DNA from: Pratylenchus scribneri
Lineage: Eukaryota > Nematoda > Chromadorea > Rhabditida > Pratylenchidae
DNA: 64,000 nt
NCBI GenBank assembly: GCA_030063045.1
Contig: JAQSEB010000157.1
Location: 434,001-498,000 of the forward strand
Direction of reading: 5' to 3'
In this document: piece after piece, positions 37,236-48,500 of the stretch
Position numbering within the stretch: position 1 is the first letter of the stretch
Layout of the letters: each line of letters opens with the position of its first letter
Notes under the pieces: model-generated
The model's input: only the letters and a program-made list of their open reading frames with translations
What the model was told of the DNA's origin: nothing
Database searches by the model: none
Translations under genes and position numbers: made by a program

Positions 37236-38542
37236 ATGGACAACAGCGAACGAAAAATTGAAATCAAAAAATTAGCCGAGAAAATTGTTGAAAACAAAAA
37301 TGAAAATGTGGAATTGGAAAAGGAAGGAATGGTTAAATATAATTTTTATTTTTTATTTAAAAAGTTTTTAATTTAATTTAGTCAACTTCAATGACCAAAA
37401 ATGTATCTGATGAAATTGAAAGTCCGCCGAATAAAAAGGCTAAGAAAAGGTTTAAAAATATTCCTCTTACAGTAAATCAAAAATGTTTTATTAGCCTTAA
37501 ATTCGGTGGTTGGTTGCCGGATTGTTTGGATTGGTTCAAACGACCGGAATTGGCCCAATCTGCATTGAGTATTTCCTCATATATAATGAATCGATATTGT
37601 TGGCCAAATTTACATGGAAAAGTGAAGCCGCATACTGTTCAGAAATTGGAATTTTTGGAAAAGGACGATGCGGAAGGCAATGCGGAGTACATTCTGGAAA
37701 AAGATGGCGAAATTGTGATTCCAATTGCTGATATAAATCCACCTGACTACATCACTGAATTTGAGGAAATTATATTTCGGTATATATTTAAATTATTTTT
37801 TAATTTTTTCATGTTTTAATAGGTTTTTTAATGATCGGGCATTGCAATTTGTGCAGAAAATTCTGCAATTACTCACTGAGGATCTTACAATATCATATCG
37901 TCAAAAATTTGATAAAAATCTGCAAATTGATGCAATTAAAAGTTTAATGACATTATTGGCTCCGAAAACAAATGAATTGGGAATATATGCCAATGATTAT
38001 TATTTCGATTTTATCAAATTCAATGACCAATTTCCCGGCTTTATTAATGGAATTCAATCAATTGGCATCCATATTTGCACAGAATCAATGGTGGATTTAC
38101 TTTTGGAATGGTTAAATGCACAACGGGAAGAGGACAAACCGAAAATGCTCGAAATTCTTCATTGTCAATCGACATTATTTGATCGTGTCAAGACGGTAAA
38201 AACAATGGGAAAGGGGCAAATTATGTTTCATTTTATTTGTTCTTTTAGCAATTTAGTAATTCCATCAAATCAGCCAATTTTATGATCATTATACACAGAG
38301 AATATGCTTTTTATGATTGTGATGATGGAGAAGAATTGACGGAAGTATTGACTAATGAAAACACCGGGGAAATACTTGAATTGTACTGCAGAAATGATGC
38401 TTCACAAATCACCTTTGTTCGACACAAAAAAGATGGCGGAACACAGACAAGAATGGAATGGAAGAATCAATTTGAACGAAAATCGAAAACCACAATTTAC
38501 ATAAAGCCATATCAAGAATGGGATTGTGGCTATAGTTTTTAA
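37236..38542 (+). CDS. F-box-like family protein, member F (five exons, 371 aa)
   Basis: Exons 37236-37331, 37382-37449, 37495-37779, 37823-38195 and 38249-38542 have the same phases as B, C and E. Leader MDNSERKIEIKKLAEKIVE. The F-box-like region reads GGWLPDCLDWFKRPELAQSA with WPNLHGKVKPHTV. Then IPIADINPPDYITEF, RFFNDRALQFVQKIL, TLLAPKTNELGIY, QFPGFINGIQSI and NENTGEILELYCR. It is the most diverged intact copy: the exon 4 end differs (QSTLFDRVKT) and the C-terminus is longer (YIKPYQEWDCGYSF). It lies outside the minisatellite-disturbed part of the cluster. Confidence 0.75.
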
Positions 38543-39620
38543 TTTGTTTTGTCTTTTCAGCATAACAATTTATTTGGAAAATTCATTCTTTGATAATTTA
38601 TTCATTAACAAGAATTTTCAACATTTTCTTTAGCACATTTTTCCATTTTTTTAAAAATATTGTTATCTGTTCTAAATTATCAATCAGATATAAACAGAAT
38701 TTAACTTTAAAACATTAAGCTAAATTCCAGTCTCATAGAAGTTTTAGAAGAAATTGCGCAAAAATGGCTATTTATTAGAACAATAAATACAATTATGGAA
38801 TTGTAACATTACCACCATTTTATCCAAAATAAAGACTTTTTATTATTTGCCTATTGTTTCATTCGGCTTAACTAAAAATAAGATGCTTTCTAATTTTCTC
38901 AAAATTTGCGAATTGTTTGACGATTTTGTTCAATTGATTTTGGTGTAAACTGTAAATTATTTTTAAATATTTTCCCAATTCCACTTTTTTACTTCTTATC
39001 GGTTTCTAAACGAATAGATTCAATAATTGAAGTAGGCAAACCAATTGCCCCTCAGGATTTTGTTATGCTTTAATAGAAAATATATTGAAAAGTTTTTAAA
39101 TTATTGATGAATGGAGGAAAAAATTTTGACGGATTTGAAAATTTAGTTAGAAGATTCAAATTAGAATACATTCGAAATCAAATTAAAAAATTTACAAAAT
39201 AGAACAGATAAGAAATTGCAAATCAATCGATACAAATTTGATTATTTAATTTTTTTCCATTATATTAGTTTTCCTATCAAAAGTAATAATTTGAGAGGCT
39301 GAGTAATTACATATATTTTCGATGGGATTATTTATGAATGACGTATTTTTATTTTATAGAATTTTTAATAAATCGACTATTCCTTCTGCCATGTTAACAT
39401 TATTGACGAATTGACCAAATCATTATTCATTTACCTTTTTTTTGCTTTTTCCATTCAATTCAAATCATCAAAAAAATAAAATAAATTTTCGTTCATTTTC
39501 CCTTTTTATTGAATTTACTAAAATTGTTTTTACAGCAATCTTCATCACAATAATTTTCATTTTTTCATAAATTCAAAATAATTCCAATTTATAGATATTC
39601 TAATTTTACCAATTCCAAAA
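38543..39620. other. Intergenic, no gene seen
   Basis: AT-rich, with many in-frame stops on both strands. It ends in the 5' region of the FN3-like gene. Confidence 0.6.
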
Positions 39621-40638
39621 ATGTCTTATCCAATTATTTTTGCGTTGCTTTTTGGCGCCGTTACCCTTGAAGTGAGCATGGGAATGCCGATTCAGAATGT
39701 GCCAACGCAAATGCCAATGGAAAATGGGTTGCCTGCATTGAAGGAATTGACGAAAATGCCCCGCAGCAGTGTGAAATTTCTCAACGTCCTTATTAGTAAT
39801 GATTTTGTAAAAATTCCGGAGGTGGGGTAGGGATGAGTTCGATGTCCCAATAAAATTAACGAAATCGAAAATCGACATTTCGGTGACAAAAAAAACCAAA
39901 AATTTTCATATAAATTTTTAAAATTTTTATTTTTGAATAAAATTGATCTTGAATAAATTTATTTAAAGACATAATTATCATTCATCATTATAAGAGTTTT
40001 CTTTTGGGAATGTTTCGTATTTTTTGGTCCATTTTTTATTGTTGTGATTTGTGAAAATAAAATATTTTTAAATTATTCCAATACAAATTTCCAACATTTT
40101 TTAGCTCTTCAAATGGTCCAAAATATCACATTCACAATTTTGCCGAATATGACATCGGTGGTGATCAGCTGGGACACACAGGATGGACCGGCACTCGAAA
40201 TTGACATGGAGTAAGCATTTAAAATTAAAATTTTTGTTTGGGACAATTTATATATTTTTTTCAGCATTTTTAAAAATTCGGATCGACGGGTGCGGGCGGG
40301 ATGGAAAAAGAATGTGAAGTATGTGCTTTTTTATGTTCAAAATCGTGCATTTTCCTCCATTTTTAAGATCGCCAGTCTCATTCGATCAACTTTCACCGGC
40401 CACCCATTACACATTGTTCATCAAAGTGACCGAAGGTCAAAATGAACAACCATTCTTCTTCAAGGAAAATTTTGTCACATCGGATGGACTGCCCGAACCG
40501 CCGCCGGTGTTGGAGGAATTGAACGATGATGGTATGAGCGCGGTGGAATTGTTTTTCATCTGCCTCTTCCTTTTGCTTTTTTTGCTGCTCAGCGTCAGCA
40601 CGGTTGCCTATTTATATCGAAGTGTGATTCGAAACTGA
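39621..40638 (+). CDS. Type I membrane protein with fibronectin-III-like domain (four exons, about 201 aa)
   Basis: Exons 39621-39795 (donor ATTA|GTAATG, chosen because only it restores frame), 40105-40210, 40265-40318 and 40368-40638. N-terminal signal peptide MSYPIIFALLFGAVTLEVSM. Exons 2-4 give an FN3-like fold: NITFTILPNMTSVVISWDTQ, then SFDQLSPATHYTLFIKVTEG, a typical FN3 strand F/G pattern. A Pro-rich linker (GLPEPPPVLEEL) and one C-terminal TM helix (LFFICLFLLLFLLLSVST) with a short basic tail (YRSVIRN) follow. It is expected at the cell surface; the partner is unknown. An AATAAA follows near 40770. The exon 1 donor is weak, so that junction is the least certain. Confidence 0.65.
39849..39854 (+). 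promoter_or_regulatory. Intronic poly(A) signal candidate
   Basis: AATAAA 19 bases after the stop (39828-39830) that would end translation if exon 1 of the FN3-like gene is read without splicing. It could yield a short secreted 69-residue product. Confidence 0.3.
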
Positions 40639-41429
40639 AAGAATTATGATGATTATGGAATTGACTATGGAGGAATGCAAATTTAAAGAGATTATGAAAG
40701 TTATTAAAAAATTACAATTGTTAAAAAAATTTCTCGAAATGTTGATATAATTCTGTCATATTTTTCAAGGAATAAATTATTTTTTTGGGAATTTAATGTG
40801 TTTTTTTTATCAATATTAGTTTAAAATACTCAAAATCCCATCAAAATGTGTTTGATTAAAAACATTCGAAATTATTTCCATTCATTTTTAAAATTCTGTA
40901 AAAAATTCTTGCACTTAACAAAATTGATTGAATATTCTCTAATAGAAAAATCGAAAATCTAACGAAAGCCCTAAATGTCCTCTGAAAGTGGATTTGAAAA
41001 TTAAAAAGAGTTTTTTCATTTAATTCAATCATCTCACCTGATTTTTAATTGATTTTTGAATATGATCACCCTTCTAATCATATCCTCAAGGAAAATAAAA
41101 TCATCAGTGGGTACTTGTTTTTTTGAATTTTTATTTCTATTATATTCTCAAACATGAATTAGAGAAATTAATAATAAAATGAACTTTATCAGATTAATTG
41201 TAATTTATTGGAAAAAGATAAATTATTATTATTATTATTTTATTTTTTTCTCTTTAAATTTAGTCAAGGGAATTTTAAATGCATTTAAAAAAATAATTAT
41301 TCAATCAACATTTTATTTCCTTTTCACTCCTGAAATTTTTATTATTTATAATTTATTTAAAATAAGTTTCCTTTTTTAGAATTTTAAAACTTTTTTGACC
41401 ATTAAAATTTTTGAATTTTTATTAAAGAT
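40639..41429. other. Intergenic, no gene seen
   Basis: 3' region of the FN3-like gene (AATAAATTATTTTTTTGG near 40771) and AT-rich spacer up to the hAT-type MITE. Confidence 0.6.
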
Positions 41430-41903
41430 CAGTGCTGCGCGTCAGCTATTTTGAGCCCCAGCCCCGGCCCCGGGCCCCGGCTTTTCAGAATTCTGGCCCC
41501 GGCCCCAGCCCCGGGGCTGCCCCGGGGCCGGCCCCGGACTAATAGCGAAAAAAATTTTTTTGGCTTCAAAATTTTGAAAAATTTTTTTAAATCAAACAAA
41601 TTTTGTAAAAATTATTAAATTATTTAATGTATTTTTAATTTTTAGCTATCTATCCTCGAAATATAACTATATTTCCATTATTTCAATTTCAAAAAATATA
41701 ATTTAACCCTTCAAAATCAAATTAATGACCATAATTTTCGTTAAACTCGGGGCCGGCCCCGGGGCTGGCCCCGACACTCAAAAAGTCGGCCCCAGCCCCG
41801 GCCCCGAGCCCCGGGTTTTTAGGATTTCAGCCCCGGCCCCAGCCCCAGCCCCGCGGCCCCGGTGCTGGCCCTGGAGCCGGGGCCCGGGGCCCGCGCAGCA
41901 CTG
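41430..41903. mobile_element. hAT-type MITE with CCCCGG-rich arms (474 bp)
   Basis: Terminal inverted repeats CAGTGCTGCGCG...CGCGCAGCACTG start with the CAGTG typical of hAT elements. An exact 8-bp target duplication TTAAAGAT flanks the element (41422-41429 and 41904-41911). Two arms made of GGCCCCGGCCCCGAGCCCC-type repeats surround an AT-rich core (about 41540-41740), giving the sharpest GC contrast in the window. There is no coding capacity. Confidence 0.85.
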
Positions 41904-42053
41904 TTAAAGATAACATTTTATTTCCATAAATTTTCCCTCTTCAAAAAGGGGCTAATCGCTCTTCAATTTTCTTCACTTTTATTTCAATTTTCAAACCAAT
42001 TCCACAATCTTCAAATTCAATCAATTTTATTAAATACCTAAATAAAATAAATA

Positions 42054-44509
42054 ATGCGAGTCGCAATTTTGGCATTGGCATTTGCATTGAATTGTATTTT
42101 GCTTTCATGTGCGCCTTCTGCCGCTAAAATTAAGATTGAAGTGGATAAGGTTGAGAACCGTAAATTTTTGGTTCTTTTACAATGTGGGTGGACGTTTTAG
42201 TGCCGGCCGTTTTGACGACTCATATCTCAGCAATAAAGAGACCATTGATTCAATCTTGGTATCATTGGATAGAGCTATTCAAGCTTTATTAAATGATATA
42301 TAGCAATATGTGAATAGTGGCATAGCCACTTAATTACAATCTTCTAAATGAAATACGACTCTTATTCACTTTTTCCACTTTATGTCATTAAATTTTGATT
42401 AATCAAAAAATTTTATGCACTATTCAATAGAGCTTGAATAGCTCTATCCACTGATACCAAGTATGCATCAAACGGTTTCTTCTTTACTGAGTTATGAGTC
42501 GCCAAAGTCGCTGTCACTGAAACGGTCGGCTCTAAACCAATGTTGTCCAAACGTCCTCGTCATTCGTCTCGTCCTCGTCCTCGTCTCGTCTCAAAAAAAA
42601 GACGAAAAGACGAGACGAATGACAAGGGGTTGAAAAAGGCCAAGACGAGGACGAGACGAATGACGAAAAAATGATCAAAATGACGAGAAAATGACGAAAA
42701 ATGAGACGAAATGACGAGACGAATGACGAGGGTTAAAAAAAGCCAAGACGAGAGACGAGACGAATGACGAGGGGTAAAAAAGGCCAAGACGAGAGACGAG
42801 ACGAATGACGAGGGGTAAAAAAGGCCAAGACGAGAGACGAGACGAATGACGAGGGGTAAAAAAGGCCAAGACGAGAGACGAGACGAATGACGAGGGGTAA
42901 AAAAGGTCGAGACGATTGACGAGACGAATGACGAGAAATTTAACATTTGGACAACACTGCTCTAAACTGACCCCCACCGCTTTTACAGTTCCTGCGTCCG
43001 ATCAATAATTATGATCCAATAAATTATTATTAGCCCCATAAAAAAGTTATGCATCCCATAATATTTTATGCCTCCAGTAATATTTTTATGCGTCCATAAA
43101 TCTAACCCAAATCCTCCTACTCTAAACTAAACCCATCCGAGCCCTTCCTTATCCCTATTCTGCACCTAGCCTACTAGAATAAGCAAGGGTGGATTAGATT
43201 TAATGTAGGCCAAAATAAGTTTTAAAGAAGGATAGGATTAAGGCAAAATAGAATTTACTTTTTAATAGGACTCATAAAAATATTATTGGATACATACATA
43301 TTTTTAGGACGCTTAAAAATATTGTGGGACGCAAAATTTTTCATAGGACTCATAATTATTGATTGGAATCATAATTGTTGATTGGACGCAGGAATTGTAA
43401 AAGAAATTGTTTTAGTTCAAATTGTCACAATTTGGGAGGCCCGATAGTCAAACATGTTCTGGCAACTATTGCTTCGATGATATTTGTGTGAAAATGTACG
43501 ATGCGAATGCATCGAATAAATTGCGGGAAATGGCGCTTAAAAATATAATTCATCTTTATTTAATGATTTTTTAACAACAGCAGAGTGGAAAGGCAGCAAT
43601 TTAGAGGGCTTTGGCATTAGTCGTTCGACTAAAAGTAGTTAGTTTTTATTTAAACTCGGCTTTTTCTAATAGAGTGAGGAATTTGTAATCAGAAAATTTT
43701 GGATTCTTAGCATGAATTTTACCTTATTTTGGTGTAAATTTGACATTCTTGGTAGGGTAATGCCAAACATTTAACAAATGTGAACAATTTCCATGCTAAA
43801 TGTATGCATTGGGCTTACCAACAATTCGCATAAATGCAGTACGACATTTTCGGACTCGACACTTGCGGAAAAAACGGTCTAGTGCCGATGGAAACAAAGC
43901 TGCGATGGCATTGTTTATAGTATTTTATTATATTAGACATCAAATTAACTACAATATTATACCCAATCATTTGACAATGTTGAATATTCACGAGTTATGG
44001 GCTAAAAACTGCCAGAGAAAAAATTGAAATTAAATCAACAGTTTTTTGGTCACGATGATAATTCAACATTGGCCAATATTTTTGATGTCATTTTGTAGCT
44101 TAATTTTATGCCTAATAAAATGGTATAAACAATGTCACAGCAATTTTGTTGCCACCGGCATCCGGCACTAGATATTTTTGTCCGCAATTTTCTCTTCCGC
44201 AAATGTCGTTAACAGGGGCATAAATTCGGTAAAATTGAAGTCAAATTCAGGCTTAATGTTGTAAATACTCAAAGAAATACTTTTTTACTTTAATATTAAG
44301 CAAGCATAATTTTTTCCGATTTTATAGATTGCTATATTCAGAATATGGAAATAAATAAGGCATTGAAATTATTAATTGGTTCTGGTTATAAAATTACAGG
44401 TAAATGAATTAAATACATTTTTACGCAAATTATATTTTTATTTATTATAGGTTCTTCAGTCGACGATACACTAAATCATCTGACAAGTTGGATTTTGATG
44501 AGAGCATGA
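42054..44509 (+). CDS. Candidate small secreted protein, four exons interrupted by MITEs (about 98 aa)
   Basis: Exon 1 42054-42149 encodes a clear signal peptide (MRVAILALAFALNCILLSCA, cleavage likely after PSAA) and KIKIEVDK, with donor AAG|GTTGAG. Exon 2 43416-43485 (acceptor GTTTTAG) reads FKLSQFGRPDSQTCSGNYCF. Exon 3 44328-44399 reads CYIQNMEINKALKLLIGSGY. Exon 4 44451-44509 reads GSSVDDTLNHLTSWILMRA and stop. Phases 0, 1, 1 fit. Exons 3 and 4 join convincingly; the exon 2 borders are tentative. Read without splicing, exon 1 stops at 42198-42200. The CSGNYCF motif is reminiscent of Cys-rich nematode secreted modules, but no family is assigned. Introns 1 and 2 consist largely of transposon sequence. 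Confidence 0.4.
42202..42530. mobile_element. Foldback (long inverted repeat) element, copy 1
   Basis: The left arm (GACGACTCATATCTCAGCAA ... TTGGTATCATTGGATAGAGC) and the right arm (GAATAGCTCTATCCACTGAT ... TGAGTTATGAGTCG) are near-complementary over about 90 bp. The interior matches the second copy at 50200-50564. No coding capacity. A hAT-type MITE sits 8 bp beyond its right arm. Confidence 0.75.
42538..42959. mobile_element. hAT-type MITE carrying a 41-bp tandem array (422 bp)
   Basis: Ends CAATGTTGTCCAAA (left) and CAGTGTTGTCCAAA (right, read inward). The 8-bp target duplication CTCTAAAC is exact at 42530-42537 and 42960-42967. The interior is a GACGAGACGAATGACGAGGG tandem repeat, with units starting at 42721, 42762, 42803, 42844 and 42885 (period 41) plus degenerate copies. 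Long frames on the minus strand here are repeat artefacts. Confidence 0.85.
42980..43403. mobile_element. TIR element (424 bp), unclassified
   Basis: The left end CTTTTACAGTTCCTGCGTCC and the right end read inward, CTTTTACAATTCCTGCGTCC, are inverted. The similarity extends inward (GATCAATAATTATGATCC against AATCAACAATTATGATTCC). The core includes further inverted motifs (CTAACCCAAATCC / GGATTAG). Its right end lies 12 bases before the acceptor of exon 2 of the small secreted gene. A target duplication is not obvious. Confidence 0.65.
43863..44187. mobile_element. Imperfect inverted-repeat (foldback) element
   Basis: The left arm TTGCGGAAAAAACGGTCTAG...GCATTGTTTATA...GACATCAAATTAA and the right arm (TTAATTTTATGCC...TATAAACAATGTC...CTAGATATTTTTGTCCGCAA) pair over about 100 bp. 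Looser inverted similarity extends outward to about 43700 and 44260. It lies in the intron between exons 2 and 3 of the small secreted gene. The 75-codon frame at 43800-44027 overlaps it and is not supported. Confidence 0.5.
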
Positions 44510-45129
44510 ATTATGCAGAGAATGAAAATCAAATGAAGAAAAGAAAGAATAAAAAATGTGTTTAAAATCTTATAAAAGTGGCTATATTATTTTTATATTT
44601 TATTGTACTTTAAAGCAAATTCTAAAATAAATGATATTTCCTCAAAAATTCCGATTACGATGTATTCCATTCAAAGAGATACATTAGAAAATAATAAGAA
44701 ATTTTGATAAATAATTTTTTATAAATTTATGCCAAATAAAAAACACCATAAATATAAATTAAATAAAATTTATATAAAATTGCTGAGTATTAGATTTCAA
44801 TTTTACACAGAATAAAAATCAATAGACTATAAATTTTAGATGTATTTTTAATGAAATTGATTATACATTTCAAACCATAGACTTTTACAAAATGGATAAC
44901 ATGATTGTGAAAAAATTGTAATAATATTAAAACATAATTCTTGAATTTAAAAATAGGAAAAATATACTGTAAATTTTCTTTACCATATGATGAGATAGAA
45001 ATTAACCATGAATAACAATTTTGGTACTTCTCTGGGGAGGGGCAAACTTTCAACATTTACCCTAAAATTCATTTTTTTGCCTCTACTGATATTTAGGGAT
45101 TGAAAAAATAAACGAGAATGAATTCTAAA
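44510..45129. other. Intergenic, no gene seen
   Basis: AT-rich. The minus-strand frame at 44790-45056 has no splice, start-context or compositional support. Confidence 0.5.
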
Positions 45130-45487
45130 CCTTTAATGTCTAATCTAATCCTACCCCTAAAAATCCATCAGACCTACCAAAATTAACTCATTATCATTAG
45201 GGATCTTGGCAAACCTTATTTAAGATTAAGGGTAGCGGTAATGATAGGTTTTGGGTAAGACCGGTAGGGTATTAGAGATAAGGTAGGAATAGATTAGGGG
45301 TAGATAAGCCTTTAATGTCTAACCTAATCCTACCCCTAAAATCCATCAGACCTACCAAAATTAACTCATTATCATTAGGGATCTTGGCAAACCTTATTTA
45401 AGGTTTAGGGTAGCGGTAATGATAGGTTTTGGGTAAGACCGAAGGGTATTAGAGATAAGGTAGGGATAGATTAGGGATAGATATGGT
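45130..45487. repeat. Two-copy tandem duplication, 179-bp unit
   Basis: CCTTTAATGTCTAA starts at 45130 and 45309. Both units continue through CCATCAGACCTACCAAAATT, AGGGATCTTGGCAAACC and GGTAGCGGTAATGATAGG with few differences. Each unit begins with CTAATCCTACCCCTA and ends with the inverse TAGGGATAGATTAGGGGTAG, so it also folds back. It lies just downstream of the minus-strand secreted-protein gene. Confidence 0.85.
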
Positions 45488-45565
45488 TTAGGAGGGTAGG
45501 ATAAAATTTGTTTATAGGGTGGTGCCCCCCCTTGTTAATAGAAAATTACCAAAATTTTAACCAAA

Positions 45566-48500
45566 TCATTTAAATGTCAAAGCTTTCTTCACATTTTCTT
45601 CATATTCTTTCCAATATTCATTTGCCAAATTTTTCAAATTTTCCTCGGGTAAATTTGATTTCACATAATCATTTATTTCCTTTTCGAATTTCTTCTCTTC
45701 ATTACCGTTAAGAAATGCATTCATTTCTTTAATTTTGTGGAATTTATTCAACTGTTCATAAAATGTCCGCATTCGGAAGGCATCGATGACCACTTGAACG
45801 CGAATATCTTCGCTTCCAATACTTTCTTCACCTTCATCCATTAATAATGTGTTCCCAGTCAACTCCATAGGATCCATTAAGTCGGTGTTAATTTTAAATT
45901 TTCGTATCAATTCCCTCTTCAGATGACTCATTTGCCCGGATTCATCATTTTTTGCCAAACGATGAATAAATTCCATGGATTTCTGTGCCAAATGCCACAT
46001 TGCAGCCATTCTTCTATCCTCATAATCCCATTCAAATATTCCAAACAGTAATGTTAGCATCATGGATGTGAGTCGGTGCAATGCAACACAATCAAATATT
46101 TCTGCATAGCTCTATAATTGAATTTAAGTGGAAATTACAAATTTACATATTTTAATAATGGGAAAATATTATTTTACGCAAAAAATAATTAAGCACAATT
46201 TTTTTCGTGTTGAAAAATAATATATTTTTAATGCCATATAACTTGGCCATAACTACGTATTAGGACTCAAGGTTTGATTCAGGGCAGGTTCGGATTAGAG
46301 GCTAAAGGCTGGGGGTTAGGGAATTCTAAAGAAGTTTGATTTGGCAAAGTTATTTTGCCTCAAAAAATGATTATTTTTTTAACACGAAATATTTGTGTAA
46401 AATTATATAATTTTTTTTTGTATAAATTACATAATATTAGACTCCATTTTAATAAATAATGAAATAAATTTTTATAATATTTAGTAGGATGCATTATAAT
46501 TTTCTATGATCTATTGTAGACCATATTTTGCAATTTATTGAAATAATTTATTTACAAATATTTATTTAAAATTGATAAAATATGAAAATTATCCATTGAG
46601 TCTAAATTGTTTGATTTTTTGTTGCTAATTAACCACAAAAACGGCATTCTTTCGAAAACTTTTTAGGGTTAAGGTTGGATATACCATTCGATAGGACATG
46701 TTAAAAGCTATTATTAGCATTTTAGATCAATTAAATTGGTCAATTGGCCCTTTGAATTATAAGCCAAAAAAAAAGGTCATAGCTCTACATTTTTATGGTC
46801 AAACTTCTAACTCTAGAACCCATGCCACCACTACCATAGCCAGAACCCTAACCTCTAAAAAGTTTTCTAAGAAAAGTCGTTTTTCTGGAAAACTGGTAAC
46901 AAAAATCAACTGATTTATTAGACATGAAAATAATTTTTCTATTGGCAAATATATTTTTATTAAATGTATTTGTAATCCAACCTTTTCGAGTTTTGTTTTT
47001 TGAAGATAAATAAATTCTTCGAAGAATTTATTTTTTCCATTGCGAACATTTTCAACAGCTTCATTCCATTTTTTTACAAATTCTTTCAACATATTATCAA
47101 TATGTCCTTTTTCCTCCGTTTTCATCAGTTTTATTCCATCCAAGTTTATTTTCATCATTTTTTTGTTGAGAATTATAAAATTCATTCTGTTCAATAATGC
47201 ATTATATTTTTGCTTGTTGTTAGCATCTTCTTCGTTTGTTGATGACGACTCTCCTTGACCTTGATAATTAAGATTTAAAGATATGCTCAATTTGCGCCGG
47301 GCCAATTAGCAATTAGGCATCGCTTATAATACGTTATAATTCATCAAGTATTGAAGCAATTTTGATAATTTTTGTATTATATTAAAGAGAAGACTTTTTT
47401 ATCAAATATTAATTTTTTATATTTTTTAATTAATAGTAAATAATTCAGAATTGATGGAATTCTGTCAAAAAAATATTAAAAATTTTGCAAATCCATATTA
47501 AAAATAATTTTAAATAAATTTATGGGCATAATTCCATCAAATTTGTATCATATTCCATTTTATAATCAACCGTCTGCTCTTTAATTTTATAGAAAAATCA
47601 TCAAAATTGTTTCACTTATCAGTTTTATTTATGAATTATTATACTATTCCCGATAAATTATTATCATTGCTCATACCTGAAAGTTCTGCTCCTTTTGGAA
47701 TTTTGCTTTTGATATTTTTATTAAATTTCTTTTGCAAAGATTCGGCATTCTTGTTCCATGCTTTTTCAATTTGTTTATACTTTTTTCTTGCCGCTTTATT
47801 TCCTTCTTCTTTTTTGGGTGCCATAAATTGCCTTTGTACGAATTCGGTAAAAAATTTTGCAACTTTCTTTTCATTTTCATCTTTTAATCTTTTTTCAATC
47901 ATTTCAATATAAACTCTGGGTTTATTCAACCAAAGCATCATATTTAGCCATTTGATTTCCGTATTCAATGTTTTGCGAAAATCATATAGATCTTCCAAAA
48001 TATTAACATTTGTTTCAGGAAGTACCTTTAAATATTATTTTTTTACACATAAATAAATTACTCCGAATGAGAATGAGACCCTAATCTACAACCAGGAACC
48101 AGGCTTAATTGAAGCCATTTATAATAATAATGCATCAAGAATTGAAAAAAAAAATTAAATTTTTTTGATATCAAATTAACGAACAGACTTTTGGCTATTC
48201 ATTGATATTAATTTTTACTTAAATTGGTCAAAAATTGATTAAATTTTGCCAGAAAAAAAAAACAAATTAATTCATATTTATTATTGATTAGCAATATTTT
48301 CATTTGTTTTTGGTCGTTTTTGGTCAAAATTCCATCATTACAAAATACAATTTTAAAAATCTATTTAGAGCGCCAACAATCTGACTCTTAAATTTGATAA
48401 CAAAATCATTAAAATTTATTGAGTCCTTAATTGGTTACAATTACAATTAGGGTTAATTACCCGGGGGCGGGTAATGAAAAAGCGGGTAACGGGTAATACG

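Noticed and set aside
41725..41907. Gly/Pro/Ala-rich 60-codon ORF
   Set aside because: Reads the CCCCGG arm of the hAT-type MITE and crosses its end into the target duplication.
42560..42977. Minus-strand Ser/Arg/Leu-rich ORFs of 100-128 codons
   Set aside because: They read the 41-bp array of a MITE with exact hAT-type termini and target duplications.
43800..44027. 75-codon plus-strand ORF
   Set aside because: It overlaps the arm and loop of an inverted-repeat element and has no splice or homology support.
46799..47305. Single 168-codon ORF as an independent gene
   Set aside because: It opens at TTG. Splice borders at 47259 and 46982 fit the neighbouring exons, so only part of it is an exon of the larger gene.
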